Positions 25,961 through 37,014 of a stretch of 57,541 bases of DNA are shown piece by piece (position 1 is the first letter of the stretch; every line of letters starts with the position of its first letter). Both the position numbers and the translations under genes were made by a program. The stretch lies in the IMG/VR virus record IMGVR_UViG_3300025128_000038, positions 1-57,541 of that record. One strand, 5' to 3'. Source of the stretch: a virus. The notes below the pieces were generated by a model. It saw nothing but the letters and a program-made list of their open reading frames with translations. It was not told where the DNA came from and made no database searches.

Positions 25961-27235
25961 ATGGCAACATTATACGATTATTTAGTATCACAAGCAGGCG
26001 CAGGTCAATATGGTTCTATAGGACAAACACAAACCGCTGAGTCTCCATTACCAGAATATATAAGAGATGCATCAGCTAGAGCAATTGAAGCAGCTAAAGC
26101 AGTTGCTGCTGAACCATACATAGCTTATGGCGGCCCAAGAGTTTCAGGATTAAATGCAGAACAACAACGAGCAATTCAACAACAATATGGTATGGCTGGT
26201 GAAGGTGTTGCAGGAGCTGATATAGGTATTGGAACATTAGGAACATCTAGAGGTTTAGGAGATACAGCAACTGGTTACATTGCAGGAGGAGCAGGCACAG
26301 CAGCGGGGGCACTGGGAACTTTAGGTACATCATTTGATGCTGCCGATCAAGCACGTGCAATGGCTGCGGCTGGTTTCGGATCAACTGCTGGTACTCAAGG
26401 AATGGCAGGAGGAGCTTACGGTTTAGCAGGACTTGGAGCACAAGGAGTTACTGGCGCAGATATTCAAGGATTTATGAATCCTTATACTCAACAAGTTACA
26501 GATGTTGCAGCACGTAAATTTTTAGAGCAAGGTCAAACAGAAAGACAACAGTTAGCAAGTCAAGCAGCAATGGCTGGTGGCTTCGGTGGAAGTAGAGCTG
26601 CTGTTTTACAAGGCATGCAAATGGCTAAAGAACAAGAAGGTATCGGAGATTTATATACTAAAGGATTATCTACTGCTTACGAGTCTGCATTAGCTGCAGC
26701 ACAAGAAGGACGTAAGCGTCAAATAACAGGAGCACAAGCACAAACTCAAGCAGGTCAATTAGCCAATCAAGCAACTCTTGCACAACTACAAGCAGCAGGA
26801 CAAACTACTCAAGCTGGACAATTAGCAAGAGGGGCAACTGGTGAAATGAGACAACTTGGTGCATTACAAAATCAATTAGCTGGACAACAACTTAAAGCTG
26901 CAGGAGAAAGACGTGCTCTTGGAATGGATCAAATTAAAGCAGCAGAAGCTAGACAAAGAATTGGAACAACTGATGTTGCAGGTCAATTAGGCGTGGCAGG
27001 ATTACAACAGGCACTAGATCAAAAATCTATGGATGTAGCTTATGCTGATTTCTTAAGAGAGCAACAATATCCTAAAACTCAATTAGATTGGTTAACAGGA
27101 GTAGTTAAAGGATATCCTGTGATTGCGCCTGGTCAAGCACCAGAACGATATGATGATCCAAGTACATTTGATAAAATAATGGGGGTTGGTATGCAAATTG
27201 GCGACTGGTATGGTCAATCTCAGGATTGGTGGTAA
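25961..27235 (+). CDS. Ala/Gln-rich internal virion protein, 424 aa
   Basis: This protein is unusually rich in Ala, Gln and Gly, with long helices (GQLANQATLAQLQAAGQTTQ) and a core LASQAAMAGGFGGSRAAVLQ that I associate with internal virion proteins of marine podoviruses. There is no signal peptide or enzyme motif. It is probably an ejected core protein lining the path of the DNA. It shares an operon with 24295 and 27239. Confidence 0.6.
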   Translation: MATLYDYLVSQAGAGQYGSIGQTQTAESPLPEYIRDASARAIEAAKAVAAEPYIAYGGPRVSGLNAEQQRAIQQQYGMAGEGVAGADIGIGTLGTSRGLGDTATGYIAGGAGTAAGALGTLGTSFDAADQARAMAAAGFGSTAGTQGMAGGAYGLAGLGAQGVTGADIQGFMNPYTQQVTDVAARKFLEQGQTERQQLASQAAMAGGFGGSRAAVLQGMQMAKEQEGIGDLYTKGLSTAYESALAAAQEGRKRQITGAQAQTQAGQLANQATLAQLQAAGQTTQAGQLARGATGEMRQLGALQNQLAGQQLKAAGERRALGMDQIKAAEARQRIGTTDVAGQLGVAGLQQALDQKSMDVAYADFLREQQYPKTQLDWLTGVVKGYPVIAPGQAPERYDDPSTFDKIMGVGMQIGDWYGQSQDWW

Positions 27236-27238
27236 GAT

Positions 27239-28300
27239 ATGGCTTTAGATAAAGATTATATGGAAGATTTAGAAGATACTGTTAAAGAGAAAGATACTTG
27301 GGAGGAATATTTTGGAGGTGGCCGAATTCCAGAAAAGTTAATTTTTAATGAAGAACTATTGAAAAAATATGCAGATCCTAACTACGAACCAAAATCTATA
27401 TTAGAACAATATGCAGATCCTAACTACAAACCTGTAAATATTTTAGAGCAAGCTGTCCAACAAAAAATGCCAGGACAAGAATTAATGTTAGGGAATCTTG
27501 AATTACAAAATATAGAATCTGGTAAAAAATTAGAAGTAGGCCAAAACCTACTAAAGGCTATTTCTGATCAGAAAAAGAAAAAACAAGAAGAAGAAGATGC
27601 AATGATGAAAAACGTTCCAGCAAAGAAACCATTTGTACCAAAAGAAAAATTCTTAGAAAGAATATTTGATAAGAGAACTAAGCCTGGTGAAGAATTATCT
27701 AACAGAGAAAAGACTCGTTTATATTTAAAAGAAATAAGTAAGAACTTATTAGAGCGTCGCAAGATTGGTGGCAAAGAAGGTACTGATACTTTCTCTAGAA
27801 TATTTGGTGGAGTTCTGGAAGGTGAAGAAGCTGTAACTGCTAAAGAAGAAGACATAGTTGCAAAACGACAAGACGCAGTTGATAAATGGTATAAAGAACG
27901 AAAAGAATCAGCAGATATTAATAAAGTAATAGCAGAGACTGTAAAGATACAAGCGGAAGCATTGAAACAAGACTTCCCAGAAGAATGGCAAATGGCCTCA
28001 CTTGAAGCTGCAGCTTATGGTTTGAAACCAAACACTCAAGCATACAATGATTACATTGTTAAAGTTTTACAACAACAAAGAGTAATTGGAAACCTTGGTG
28101 AGATAGGAACTTTCTACACAAAAATAGCTGATTTAAAACAACAACTATTAACTACAACAGATGCAAATGAAATAGCAAAAATTAATAAACAAATTGCTGA
28201 ATTAGAAAATTACGCAGGAATAACATCCTCTCTTGAAACTGAAGACAACCAATCAACACAATCACAAGCTGAGTTGATGGAAGGCAAAGAAAAAGAATAA
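27239..28300 (+). CDS. charged helical internal virion protein, 353 aa
   Basis: This highly charged, mostly helical protein carries a tandem duplication near the start: YADPNYEPKSILEQ and then YADPNYKPVNILEQ (about residues 43-70). The C-terminal part is coiled-coil-like (KIADLKQQLLTTTDANEIAK). No known domain. Location suggests an internal virion protein or assembly factor. Confidence 0.55.
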   Translation: MALDKDYMEDLEDTVKEKDTWEEYFGGGRIPEKLIFNEELLKKYADPNYEPKSILEQYADPNYKPVNILEQAVQQKMPGQELMLGNLELQNIESGKKLEVGQNLLKAISDQKKKKQEEEDAMMKNVPAKKPFVPKEKFLERIFDKRTKPGEELSNREKTRLYLKEISKNLLERRKIGGKEGTDTFSRIFGGVLEGEEAVTAKEEDIVAKRQDAVDKWYKERKESADINKVIAETVKIQAEALKQDFPEEWQMASLEAAAYGLKPNTQAYNDYIVKVLQQQRVIGNLGEIGTFYTKIADLKQQLLTTTDANEIAKINKQIAELENYAGITSSLETEDNQSTQSQAELMEGKEKE

Positions 28301-28311
28301 CAAATAACCTA

Positions 28312-28327
28312 AGAGAGTCCGCTCTCT
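28312..28327 (+). repeat. hairpin AGAGAG-TCCG-CTCTCT upstream of giant gene
   Basis: A perfect 6-bp stem with the tetraloop TCCG lies 12 bases after the stop of the gene at 27239 and 24 bases before the next ATG. No T-run follows, so it is more likely an mRNA processing or protective hairpin than a terminator. Confidence 0.45.
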
Positions 28328-28350
28328 GAATACTATACGTAAGGAAACAA

Positions 28351-31300
28351 ATGGCAGACAAGAAGCCGATGAAACGGCCAACAGATATTCGTACAATGTT
28401 AGGAGCAATATATAATGCTCGTGACCTTTCCAACTTAGATAAATTCATAAAAGATGTAGCACAAGTAGAAAGCTCTGGCGGTAAAAATACTGTCAGTAAG
28501 GAAAGTTCTGCACGTGGTATATATCAATTCTTAACTGAAGGAGAAGGTAACGCATTTCAAACAGGATTAAATCGTACCGCAGCTATGTATGGAAAAATGG
28601 GCTCTATTCCTGAGTGGGTAATAAAAGCCAAAGAACATAACGATCCAAATAAATTATCAAAAAAGCAACAAGAAGATGTAATGTTAGCTAACTTGTATCA
28701 ACAAGTTGGAACAGATGAATACTTTACAGGAGTTTTAGAAGGAGATTCTAAAGCTGCTTCCCAATTGTATGAACAATTTCATCATACTACAAAAGGTATT
28801 ACAGAAGATGAAAGAATAGCCGACATATTTGGTATTGTAAAAAGACAACAAGGTGGCCCAGTAGAAGCGGGGCAACCTTATTTAGTAGGAGAACAAGGGC
28901 CAGAACTTATTGTACCTAATCAAAGTGGCACGGTACTTCCAAATCAAGATCCAAAAGTTCAACAAAGAATTGAGGCTATAGATGCAAGCGTGCAAGCCCC
29001 ACTTCCCATACCTAAAGGTTATTATTCTGGAGCAGATGCAGTATACATTGGCCCAAGAGAAGAAGAATCAATTAAACCAACAAGAAAAGTAAAATATATA
29101 ACCTTTGATAATCCAGATGTAAGAATTCCTGTACCAGCAGAATTTGATGACGCTCAAACAAGAGAATACTTGAAGAGTGGCGAAGCTGAAAACTACATGA
29201 TGAGCCAAGGTTATCTTTGGAGATATGGATTAGAGCCTACTCAATTAGATGACCCAACAAATTTAGATGATTGGGATGTAACGGCTGGTATGAAAACTGG
29301 TTACGATAATCTTAAAGCTATAGGTGCGGGAGCATTATATACTTTTTGGGATGTATTTGACAACGAAGAAAAAAAGAAAGACCTTGCAAAATTAATTGAT
29401 CAATACAATCAAGACGCTTTTGCTCACTTAGTTAAACCTGGTGAAGACGGCGGTTTAAAAATACGTGAAGGTGAATCAGTACCAGCAGATTTACGTATTA
29501 CTCAATTCAGTGATTTATTTAATGAAGCTAAATTAGGCCGCTTTATAGATTGGGCGCAATTTAATTTTGCGTCTGGTGCAACCACTATGGTTCCAATGAT
29601 CTTAGCCTCTTTAGCAGGTGCTGCTGCTGGTGTTGCTGCCGCTCCCTTTACAGGAGGAACTAGTCTAGCTGCAACAGGTGCTTTAATTGCAGGTACAGGT
29701 GCAGCATATGTAATGGGTGTTGGTGAAATAACAGGGGCACAACTAGATCGTTACGGTGATTCTAATGCCGCACTATCTTTAGGAGGTGCTGTTCCTTATG
29801 CTGTAGCTGAAAGATATTTAGGTGCAGGTAATATAATTGGTCGTACACTTCTTGAAAAATATGGGAAAGAAAGTATTAAAAAAGTAATTGCAGGCACCAC
29901 TATTAAAAAAACATTTGAAACAAAATTAAATAACAGTTTAATAAAAGAAGTTGCTAAAGGTTTTGGTTCAAACTTTGTTGGTGAGGGAGCAACGGAGGCA
30001 ATTCAAGAAGTTATATCTAGTACTGCGGCCGAATTGGGAGCAGGCGCAAGTCTTGGTGATTTATATAAATCAAAAGATTTTTGGGTACAAATAGGAAATG
30101 CCGCTGCAGCTGGGGCTGTTGCAGGTGGTGGTATAGGTATGGCTATTGGTGGCCCAATGAATTACATAGGAAAAATAGGATTAAAAAATATCGATGCCAC
30201 TATAACTACTGCTGAAAGAATTAATCGTAGTAATGTTGAAGCTGTAAAATCAACTGGTGCTGCCATAGATGATATAGTAACCATAACTGGAGAGCTTGGG
30301 GATAAAGAATATAAATTATTAGGTACACAAATATTATCAGACGGTGAAGAACATTTCATACTTCAAAGTTTAGATGGCACAGGTAATGTATCTACACCAA
30401 TTAAGAATGCTAGCAAACTTAGAAAGAGTAGATTAACTGAAGCAGACAAAGCAACACTCGAAGATGGTGCAACATACATGCCAGAAGATACCACACCTAT
30501 TCCTAAAGCAAAAGAAGCAAACCAAGCTGTTAGAGATTTAAAAGCAAGGGGCATAATAAATTCAGAACAAACTGTAGAAGATCTAATAGGAATAGCTCCT
30601 GACACTGCTAGTTTCATTGAAGAAGAATGGGAAGAATACCAAGCAGAATTAAAAAATAGAGAAGAGTTAATACTGGCAGGAGAAATACCAGCCCCATTAC
30701 CTGCTAAATATAAAAAATATTTTGGACTTGAAGGCGAAGCTTTTGCTAAAGCTGCAGCTGAACAATATCAAAGAGAAAAGAAACAAGGTATTGTTGATTT
30801 CACAAATACAACATTAGCCAACGAAAATCAATTAACTGATGAAGAAAAATTAGCTTTACAAAAACTTGGGTATTACAAAGGCCCAAGAGGAATGGAATTT
30901 ATAAACAGATTATTAAGTGATACATATGTAAAAGATAAAGCTAAAGAAACAAATGGATTAAGAAAGATAAGAGAGATCATAGCTAATCAAACAGCGTATG
31001 TTCCTCAATCATTAGAAACTAATAGAGTGGTATCAAGAACCCAAGTGCCCCCTTTACTTCCTAATGAGCTTACAGGTTATCAACCGACACCAGAACAAGA
31101 AGCTGAAGGTGAAGCTCTTACACAAGCAAAGAAATTATACGATTGGAATATAGCTAAAGCAGATGAACAGATAGTTCAATTACAAAGTGAGTTAGCAGAT
31201 TTATCGGCATTGCCTCAGAGTCCTTTAAGGAATCAAGAGATAATACAAAAGACTAATGAGATTGCTAATTTAGAAACACGAAAACATGAGATTGCTAAAA

Positions 31301-34300
31301 CTTTATCTGATCCTGTAAGTCGAATAATTGCTATAAGAGATATTGTTAATAACATGGACAACTCTGGTTTCAAAGTTAACATGATTCAATATTATAGACA
31401 AGCCTTAAAAGAAGCTCGTAAAGCAAAAGATGAAGTGTTAATTCAATATTATCAAAATGAAATAAAAAATTACGTACCAACCAAGCAACATGTCTTTACC
31501 TTTAATGGAAAATTAGTATACACATTAACTTCAAAAGCTAAACAACAATTAGAAGCTGACGTAAGAGCTCTTGAAGAAGTGATGAAAGAATTGTTACCTG
31601 GAGGATTTACTATAGCAGGTTATAGAACACTAACTGAGAAACAAAGATTACGTTATAGACAAGTAAATAGAACTGTACAACAAAGAAGAAACGCAATTAA
31701 AAATATAGATAATAAGCGTGATGAACTTAATGCTTTATTAGAAAGTTTTGACATAGAACCTATTGTCAAATGGGATTCATTTTCTAACAAACCCAGAATA
31801 CCTGAATTAAATAAAATAAAGAAAAAGCTGTTTGGTTATGAAGAAATTAAAAGAGAAAAAGTAATTGAACAATATTGGAGTTTGAAAGAAAACCCAGATT
31901 CAAACGATCGTCCTGCTTTAACTGAAGAAACAATCAACAAATTACCTATGTTACTTGAAAGTTTAAACGCTGAACTTAGTCGTATGGGCTTAGATAATTT
32001 AAGTGTACGTATAATAAGTGATCTCGTAAATGCAAAGGGGGCACAGGTAAATGGTAGATTCTTAGGCGGTATGAATCTAATCGAAGTTGCTCTTAACGCT
32101 GTACAAAATGCAAGCGGCAATAAATTAAATCCATCTGATTCTCGTATGTTTACATTACATCATGAATCTATGCACTATGTATTTAGAAATTTACTAACTG
32201 AAAGAGAACAAAAAGTTTTAATGGATGCAGCACGTAAGGCGTATCTAAAAAAATACAATATTAAAAAAAGATATGAGGGGTATGGTTTAAGTGAACAACA
32301 ATTATTAGAAGAAGCTATCTCAGATGCCTTTGCTGATTATATGGCTACAACAGCTAATGGTTCTGTTTATAGTCCGAAAGGAATGATTGCTAGAATATTT
32401 GATAGAATTAGAAACTATATAATTGCATTAGGTAATGTATTAACAGGGGCGCAACTGAGACAAACAGCTCAAATATTTAACAATATAGATATGGGTGTAA
32501 TGAAAGCTCGTCAAGAGATTATGGACAAAATTGACATTAGTCAAACTGAAATGCTTAATTTGGCTTCCATAGCTGGAATATCTGAATCAGAAGCATATAA
32601 TTTCTTTTACCAAAGAGGACGTAGTGTGGTTACAGTTGGTGGAGAAAAGGTTGGTTCATCAATATCCAATGCAGATATGTATCGCTCTTGGGTAATGCAG
32701 GTTGTACCTAAAATAATATACATTCAAGAAAATCATATTTCAGAAAAGGTAACAAGAAGTGTCCTAGAAAACATTAGTAACTTAATTCAAAATTTAACAA
32801 CTGAATCTGGTGTACCTAATTTAGAGCAAGCTAATTTTTATTTACAAAGATTAAATGGTTTAAGTGAAAGAGACTTGAACACAATGGCTGCTTTTTTACA
32901 AAGCAATATAGGCGCTAGACTAAACCTAAAACTTATAGGAGATTTAAAAGCATCAATGCCATCTAGGGTGACAGAACATGCGGTTAGATTATTGGAACTG
33001 TTGGATAATCCTGCATTTTTTGCAGCAAGATTAAATACTTTAAATAAAAATATGCCAACAGAAACAGACATAAGAATAGCAGGCTCTCCTCATATTGTAT
33101 TCCATGGTACAGATCCAAAGATAGCTAAGGATATAACAAAGAAAGGATTTAAAATAGCACCTGGAATTGGAGATGATTCACTGGGAGTGCATTTTGGTAC
33201 CATGTCTCAAGCTTCTATTATATCTATGAAAAAATATGGCAATGTTGAAATGCTACCTGCTATATTACACATTGTAGATCCTGTTAGGATGAAAGATATG
33301 GGAGCTAATTGGGGTGCTAACAGAGCATTAAATGCATTGACCATGGAAATAAAAGACACTAATCTTGAGTATGGTCTTGATGTAGATATGGGAAGACCAA
33401 CGACACCAGGACTGATAATAGATAAAATATTTACACAAGAAGAAGCTCGTATTATAAGAGACAAATTCCAAGACATAGTGGCAAAAGCATTTCGTAAATA
33501 TACACCGACAGAAGTTCAGAAGCTAGAAAGAAATCAAGAAGTACGTTATGAACAACAAAAAATATTAATAGATGCGATTAAAGATAAAGGATATGACGGA
33601 ATAGTTTATCGTAACGTATATGAAGTTACTGAAGAACCTGGCATTGAAACTAAAGATTCTTTTATTGCATTTGATTCAAATCAAATAATGCTTGTAGATA
33701 ATAATTCTAATTTAGATATGTCTGATATTAGTTATAGTGCGGCTACAACTGTAGAACCAGACCCATCAGACGATAGTTTAAGTGAGCCTGTAGAGGCAAC
33801 TAGACATGAACTTAGACTAGATGAAAAAGGCATTGAGGAAAGTGGTAAAGCGGCAGATAAGGTAACCGATTTAAAAGATGGAGAAACAATTAATTTAAAA
33901 GATTTAGGCAGAGCAGAAAAAATGATGATGCACTTTAGAGGAATTGCATTACGTTATCCTTTCTTAAGTAAACTTTGGAGACTTGTTACTGGCATGGAAC
34001 AAAAAGCCAGAGGAATACAAATGCAATTTGCTGCACAAATGAGACGTTATTATGATATCATTAACAGAGTTGAAGGAGCCAAAGAAGCATTAGCTAAAGC
34101 TCATATTATATCACAACAAGAAGGGGCACAGGCTAAATATACAAAAGATGAACAAGGTAGGATTATATTTGTATCTCCAAAAAGTTTAATTTCAGGTGGT
34201 AATAATCCTATAACAATTAATCAAGGTGAAGTTGTTGTATTGGAAGGTGCTGTAGCGGATGTTTACATGGAAGCACAAGCTGCTATAGAGACAGTGTTAA

Positions 34301-37014
34301 AAGAACATATGAAAGGTACGATAGCTAGTTCCTTTATTCCACAATTAAAAAGTGCTATTCGTATATTGACTGAATATAATCCAGAAATATTAGTCAGTGC
34401 AGGAATTGATCCCGCAACTGTTACTGATAATGATATTGAGAATTTTGAATTTAATGAAGTGAATGCTATTGTACAAGGTTTAATAGCAACTCCTCAAATT
34501 ATAAGAAATAAAGCAATGGATGCATCTTTAATGAACAGCGTTAATCTTAGTAATTTAGCATTAAGTGTTGGAGAAATTACAAATTCTATTGGTGTCTTAT
34601 TAGGTGGAACGGAAACTAATCTTAACACATTATTGAAACAAACAGAACAATTTGAACAATTCAAAAAGTTTGATTATGTTCCATTACAAAGATATGGAAC
34701 ACATGCAATAACTGTAACAGATAAAGAAGGTAAAGTACTTAGGTATGAACATATAGAAAAAACATTAGTAGAGGAGAAAGCTAGAGGATTTACTAATGCT
34801 CGTAAGTTTGCAGATGTAAGAAGTCGTTTAATAAGAGAGTACCCACCTTCTGAAGGTTATACGGTATCTGAAGTAGAGGAAATAAACAATGAAGTTAGGA
34901 ACAGATTACCTAAAGATTTATCTATGTTGGACAATATGGCTCAACGTTTGTCTGATAGAAATGCAGAAGGATATAGGCAAGCTAGAGAAGAATTAGATTC
35001 AATAATTGGAAAAGGAAATTTAATAGGATTTGATCAGTTCTTAAGAGGAAGAAAAGAGATTGGTGGTGTGCCAGGATTTGATGGAGATATACTAAGAAGC
35101 ATATCACAGTTTGGTATGGTAGGTTCTGAATATGCGGCAAGAAATAGATTTTTAAAAGATATAAAAAATAGCTACACAGAAGCAATTAATTATGCGGATA
35201 AAAATAATTTAGTACGTTTGAAAGATACTATTACAAAGATGAAAGAATATGGTGTAGACAATTCTCATAATCATGAATGGGCTACAATGAGAAGAATGGG
35301 TTTCTGGTGGTTCTTAGGTGGTAATATATCTTCTGGTATCTTACAAACAATGAGTATCGTACAATTCACTGGGCCAATGTTAGCAGAGTTCAGCAACAGT
35401 GCAGCCGCTGCTACAGAATTATCAAGAGCTTTTGCGGATGTATCTAGATTAGGTTCTTGGAGCGATAACGAATACAATGATGTTTGGTTAAAATTAGATA
35501 GAAATAGTTTAATGAAAGTGTTTAAAGATAAACAATTAGTTGAAGCTATTATAGAAGATGTAGGAAATGGTATCATTAAACAAGGACAAGCATTGTTTGA
35601 ATCTGGTCAAGCTCCTGGGTATCAAATAATACCAACTGATAAGACAACCCAACAAGCTAGAGCAAGATTAAAGATAATGGAACAACAAATAATGGGCGGA
35701 ACTTTCAACACTATGGAAACATTCTCTCGTTTAGTTGCTTATGTTGCCGCATACAGGACAGTATCTAACCCGACTTCAGGAACAATTTCTAATCCTGCAA
35801 AAAATATGCAAAGAGCAGATGATTGGTATTCTGGTTCTAATCTTATTTGGGGTGAGATGAAAAAACAAAGAGGTGGAATAGCCACTGCTCAAGATCTTGC
35901 CCGTATATTAATTGATGATACTTTCGGAGATTACTCTAAAGCCAACCGTCCTAGAATGATGAGAAATTTTGGATCAGTGGTATTTTTATTTCAAACATAC
36001 ATCAGTCAAATGTTTGGTTTACTTAGAAGACTATTAGTAGGACAAGGCAACGCACAACAACGGGCAATGGGAAGAAGAATATTCGCAAGAATAATACTTC
36101 AATTATTTTTGACTGCTGGATTATTTGGATTACCAGGATTTGACGATTTAGATTTCTTATATAGAATGATTATGAAAATGGGAGGAGTCAATGATGATCT
36201 ACGTACACAAATGAGAGAAGTGTTAACAGACGTTGGAGTTGGTGCAAAAATGACAGAGGCTATAATGAATGGGGGCATAGAATCTTTTGGTAATATAAGT
36301 GTACAAAGAAGATTATCTTTAGGAGAAGTACCTGGGTCAGCACAGATGCGAGCAATGTTATCCATGTTGGGCGTACCAACAGGAGCTAAAGCTGAACAGT
36401 TTTTAGGTGCACCTGGTGCAATTATGTTTGGTATTCCTAGTGAATTAAACAGAATGATACAACAACAAGGGGGAAAAGCATTTAGTGATATGGATTTCTA
36501 TATGGCTACCATGCCTTCGTTTGTTAAAAATCTATATCGTGCGGCATATAAATATCCAGCAGAAGGATATGTTGAAACACGAAATGGGACATTGTTAACT
36601 ACAGATGTCAAAGCACACGAGTTAATGTTGCAGGGAATAGGGTTTACCCCAACTGAAATATCTAAAGCTAGGGAAATACTATGGTATGAAAAACAAATAG
36701 ATACTAAGTATCAGGGAAGAACAAAAAGATTTAATGCTCAAATTAAAAAAGCTTATAGAGATTTATATATGGCAATCAATTTAATAAATGATCCAGCACT
36801 TGGTATAGAAGCTCAACAAAGATTGCAAGAAGCAATGAGAGAAATAATAGAATTTAATAATACAGTTGACTCACCATATACTTATGTCCCAGATCTTAAT
36901 AGATTAAGAGATGAAGGTATACAACAAGCCAACTCTGAATATAGAGCTTTTAAATCTGATAAAGCTACTTACTTAAAAAAGCAAGACATGTATAAACAAA
37001 TGGGTGTTAATTAG
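28351..37014 (+). CDS. giant polyvalent virion protein with lysozyme-like, zincin and ART-like domains, 2,887 aa
   Basis: This is probably ejected into the cell with the DNA. Seen in order: (1) residues about 30-155, a lytic-transglycosylase-like domain with VAQVESSGG (Glu40) and SSARGIYQF (52-60), for opening peptidoglycan; (2) a GGPVEAGQPYLVGEQGPE segment common in tape-measure and virion proteins; (3) Ala/Gly-rich hydrophobic segments at about 411-458; (4) a zinc-peptidase motif HESMH at 1271-1275 with EE at 1320-1321; (5) an ADP-ribosyltransferase-like domain with VFHGTD (about 1583-1588), GYDGIVYRN (about 1747) and DSFIAFDSNQI (about 1769-1779); (6) a long helical C-terminus with an apparent membrane segment near 2577-2595. 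Such multi-domain ejected proteins are known as polyvalent proteins; domain limits are by eye. Confidence 0.8.
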   Translation: MADKKPMKRPTDIRTMLGAIYNARDLSNLDKFIKDVAQVESSGGKNTVSKESSARGIYQFLTEGEGNAFQTGLNRTAAMYGKMGSIPEWVIKAKEHNDPNKLSKKQQEDVMLANLYQQVGTDEYFTGVLEGDSKAASQLYEQFHHTTKGITEDERIADIFGIVKRQQGGPVEAGQPYLVGEQGPELIVPNQSGTVLPNQDPKVQQRIEAIDASVQAPLPIPKGYYSGADAVYIGPREEESIKPTRKVKYITFDNPDVRIPVPAEFDDAQTREYLKSGEAENYMMSQGYLWRYGLEPTQLDDPTNLDDWDVTAGMKTGYDNLKAIGAGALYTFWDVFDNEEKKKDLAKLIDQYNQDAFAHLVKPGEDGGLKIREGESVPADLRITQFSDLFNEAKLGRFIDWAQFNFASGATTMVPMILASLAGAAAGVAAAPFTGGTSLAATGALIAGTGAAYVMGVGEITGAQLDRYGDSNAALSLGGAVPYAVAERYLGAGNIIGRTLLEKYGKESIKKVIAGTTIKKTFETKLNNSLIKEVAKGFGSNFVGEGATEAIQEVISSTAAELGAGASLGDLYKSKDFWVQIGNAAAAGAVAGGGIGMAIGGPMNYIGKIGLKNIDATITTAERINRSNVEAVKSTGAAIDDIVTITGELGDKEYKLLGTQILSDGEEHFILQSLDGTGNVSTPIKNASKLRKSRLTEADKATLEDGATYMPEDTTPIPKAKEANQAVRDLKARGIINSEQTVEDLIGIAPDTASFIEEEWEEYQAELKNREELILAGEIPAPLPAKYKKYFGLEGEAFAKAAAEQYQREKKQGIVDFTNTTLANENQLTDEEKLALQKLGYYKGPRGMEFINRLLSDTYVKDKAKETNGLRKIREIIANQTAYVPQSLETNRVVSRTQVPPLLPNELTGYQPTPEQEAEGEALTQAKKLYDWNIAKADEQIVQLQSELADLSALPQSPLRNQEIIQKTNEIANLETRKHEIAKTLSDPVSRIIAIRDIVNNMDNSGFKVNMIQYYRQALKEARKAKDEVLIQYYQNEIKNYVPTKQHVFTFNGKLVYTLTSKAKQQLEADVRALEEVMKELLPGGFTIAGYRTLTEKQRLRYRQVNRTVQQRRNAIKNIDNKRDELNALLESFDIEPIVKWDSFSNKPRIPELNKIKKKLFGYEEIKREKVIEQYWSLKENPDSNDRPALTEETINKLPMLLESLNAELSRMGLDNLSVRIISDLVNAKGAQVNGRFLGGMNLIEVALNAVQNASGNKLNPSDSRMFTLHHESMHYVFRNLLTEREQKVLMDAARKAYLKKYNIKKRYEGYGLSEQQLLEEAISDAFADYMATTANGSVYSPKGMIARIFDRIRNYIIALGNVLTGAQLRQTAQIFNNIDMGVMKARQEIMDKIDISQTEMLNLASIAGISESEAYNFFYQRGRSVVTVGGEKVGSSISNADMYRSWVMQVVPKIIYIQENHISEKVTRSVLENISNLIQNLTTESGVPNLEQANFYLQRLNGLSERDLNTMAAFLQSNIGARLNLKLIGDLKASMPSRVTEHAVRLLELLDNPAFFAARLNTLNKNMPTETDIRIAGSPHIVFHGTDPKIAKDITKKGFKIAPGIGDDSLGVHFGTMSQASIISMKKYGNVEMLPAILHIVDPVRMKDMGANWGANRALNALTMEIKDTNLEYGLDVDMGRPTTPGLIIDKIFTQEEARIIRDKFQDIVAKAFRKYTPTEVQKLERNQEVRYEQQKILIDAIKDKGYDGIVYRNVYEVTEEPGIETKDSFIAFDSNQIMLVDNNSNLDMSDISYSAATTVEPDPSDDSLSEPVEATRHELRLDEKGIEESGKAADKVTDLKDGETINLKDLGRAEKMMMHFRGIALRYPFLSKLWRLVTGMEQKARGIQMQFAAQMRRYYDIINRVEGAKEALAKAHIISQQEGAQAKYTKDEQGRIIFVSPKSLISGGNNPITINQGEVVVLEGAVADVYMEAQAAIETVLKEHMKGTIASSFIPQLKSAIRILTEYNPEILVSAGIDPATVTDNDIENFEFNEVNAIVQGLIATPQIIRNKAMDASLMNSVNLSNLALSVGEITNSIGVLLGGTETNLNTLLKQTEQFEQFKKFDYVPLQRYGTHAITVTDKEGKVLRYEHIEKTLVEEKARGFTNARKFADVRSRLIREYPPSEGYTVSEVEEINNEVRNRLPKDLSMLDNMAQRLSDRNAEGYRQAREELDSIIGKGNLIGFDQFLRGRKEIGGVPGFDGDILRSISQFGMVGSEYAARNRFLKDIKNSYTEAINYADKNNLVRLKDTITKMKEYGVDNSHNHEWATMRRMGFWWFLGGNISSGILQTMSIVQFTGPMLAEFSNSAAAATELSRAFADVSRLGSWSDNEYNDVWLKLDRNSLMKVFKDKQLVEAIIEDVGNGIIKQGQALFESGQAPGYQIIPTDKTTQQARARLKIMEQQIMGGTFNTMETFSRLVAYVAAYRTVSNPTSGTISNPAKNMQRADDWYSGSNLIWGEMKKQRGGIATAQDLARILIDDTFGDYSKANRPRMMRNFGSVVFLFQTYISQMFGLLRRLLVGQGNAQQRAMGRRIFARIILQLFLTAGLFGLPGFDDLDFLYRMIMKMGGVNDDLRTQMREVLTDVGVGAKMTEAIMNGGIESFGNISVQRRLSLGEVPGSAQMRAMLSMLGVPTGAKAEQFLGAPGAIMFGIPSELNRMIQQQGGKAFSDMDFYMATMPSFVKNLYRAAYKYPAEGYVETRNGTLLTTDVKAHELMLQGIGFTPTEISKAREILWYEKQIDTKYQGRTKRFNAQIKKAYRDLYMAINLINDPALGIEAQQRLQEAMREIIEFNNTVDSPYTYVPDLNRLRDEGIQQANSEYRAFKSDKATYLKKQDMYKQMGVN

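Noticed and set aside
28351-37014. Virion RNA polymerase as in N4
   Set aside because: No polymerase motif is seen in this giant protein; its visible domains are hydrolytic, zincin-like and ART-like.
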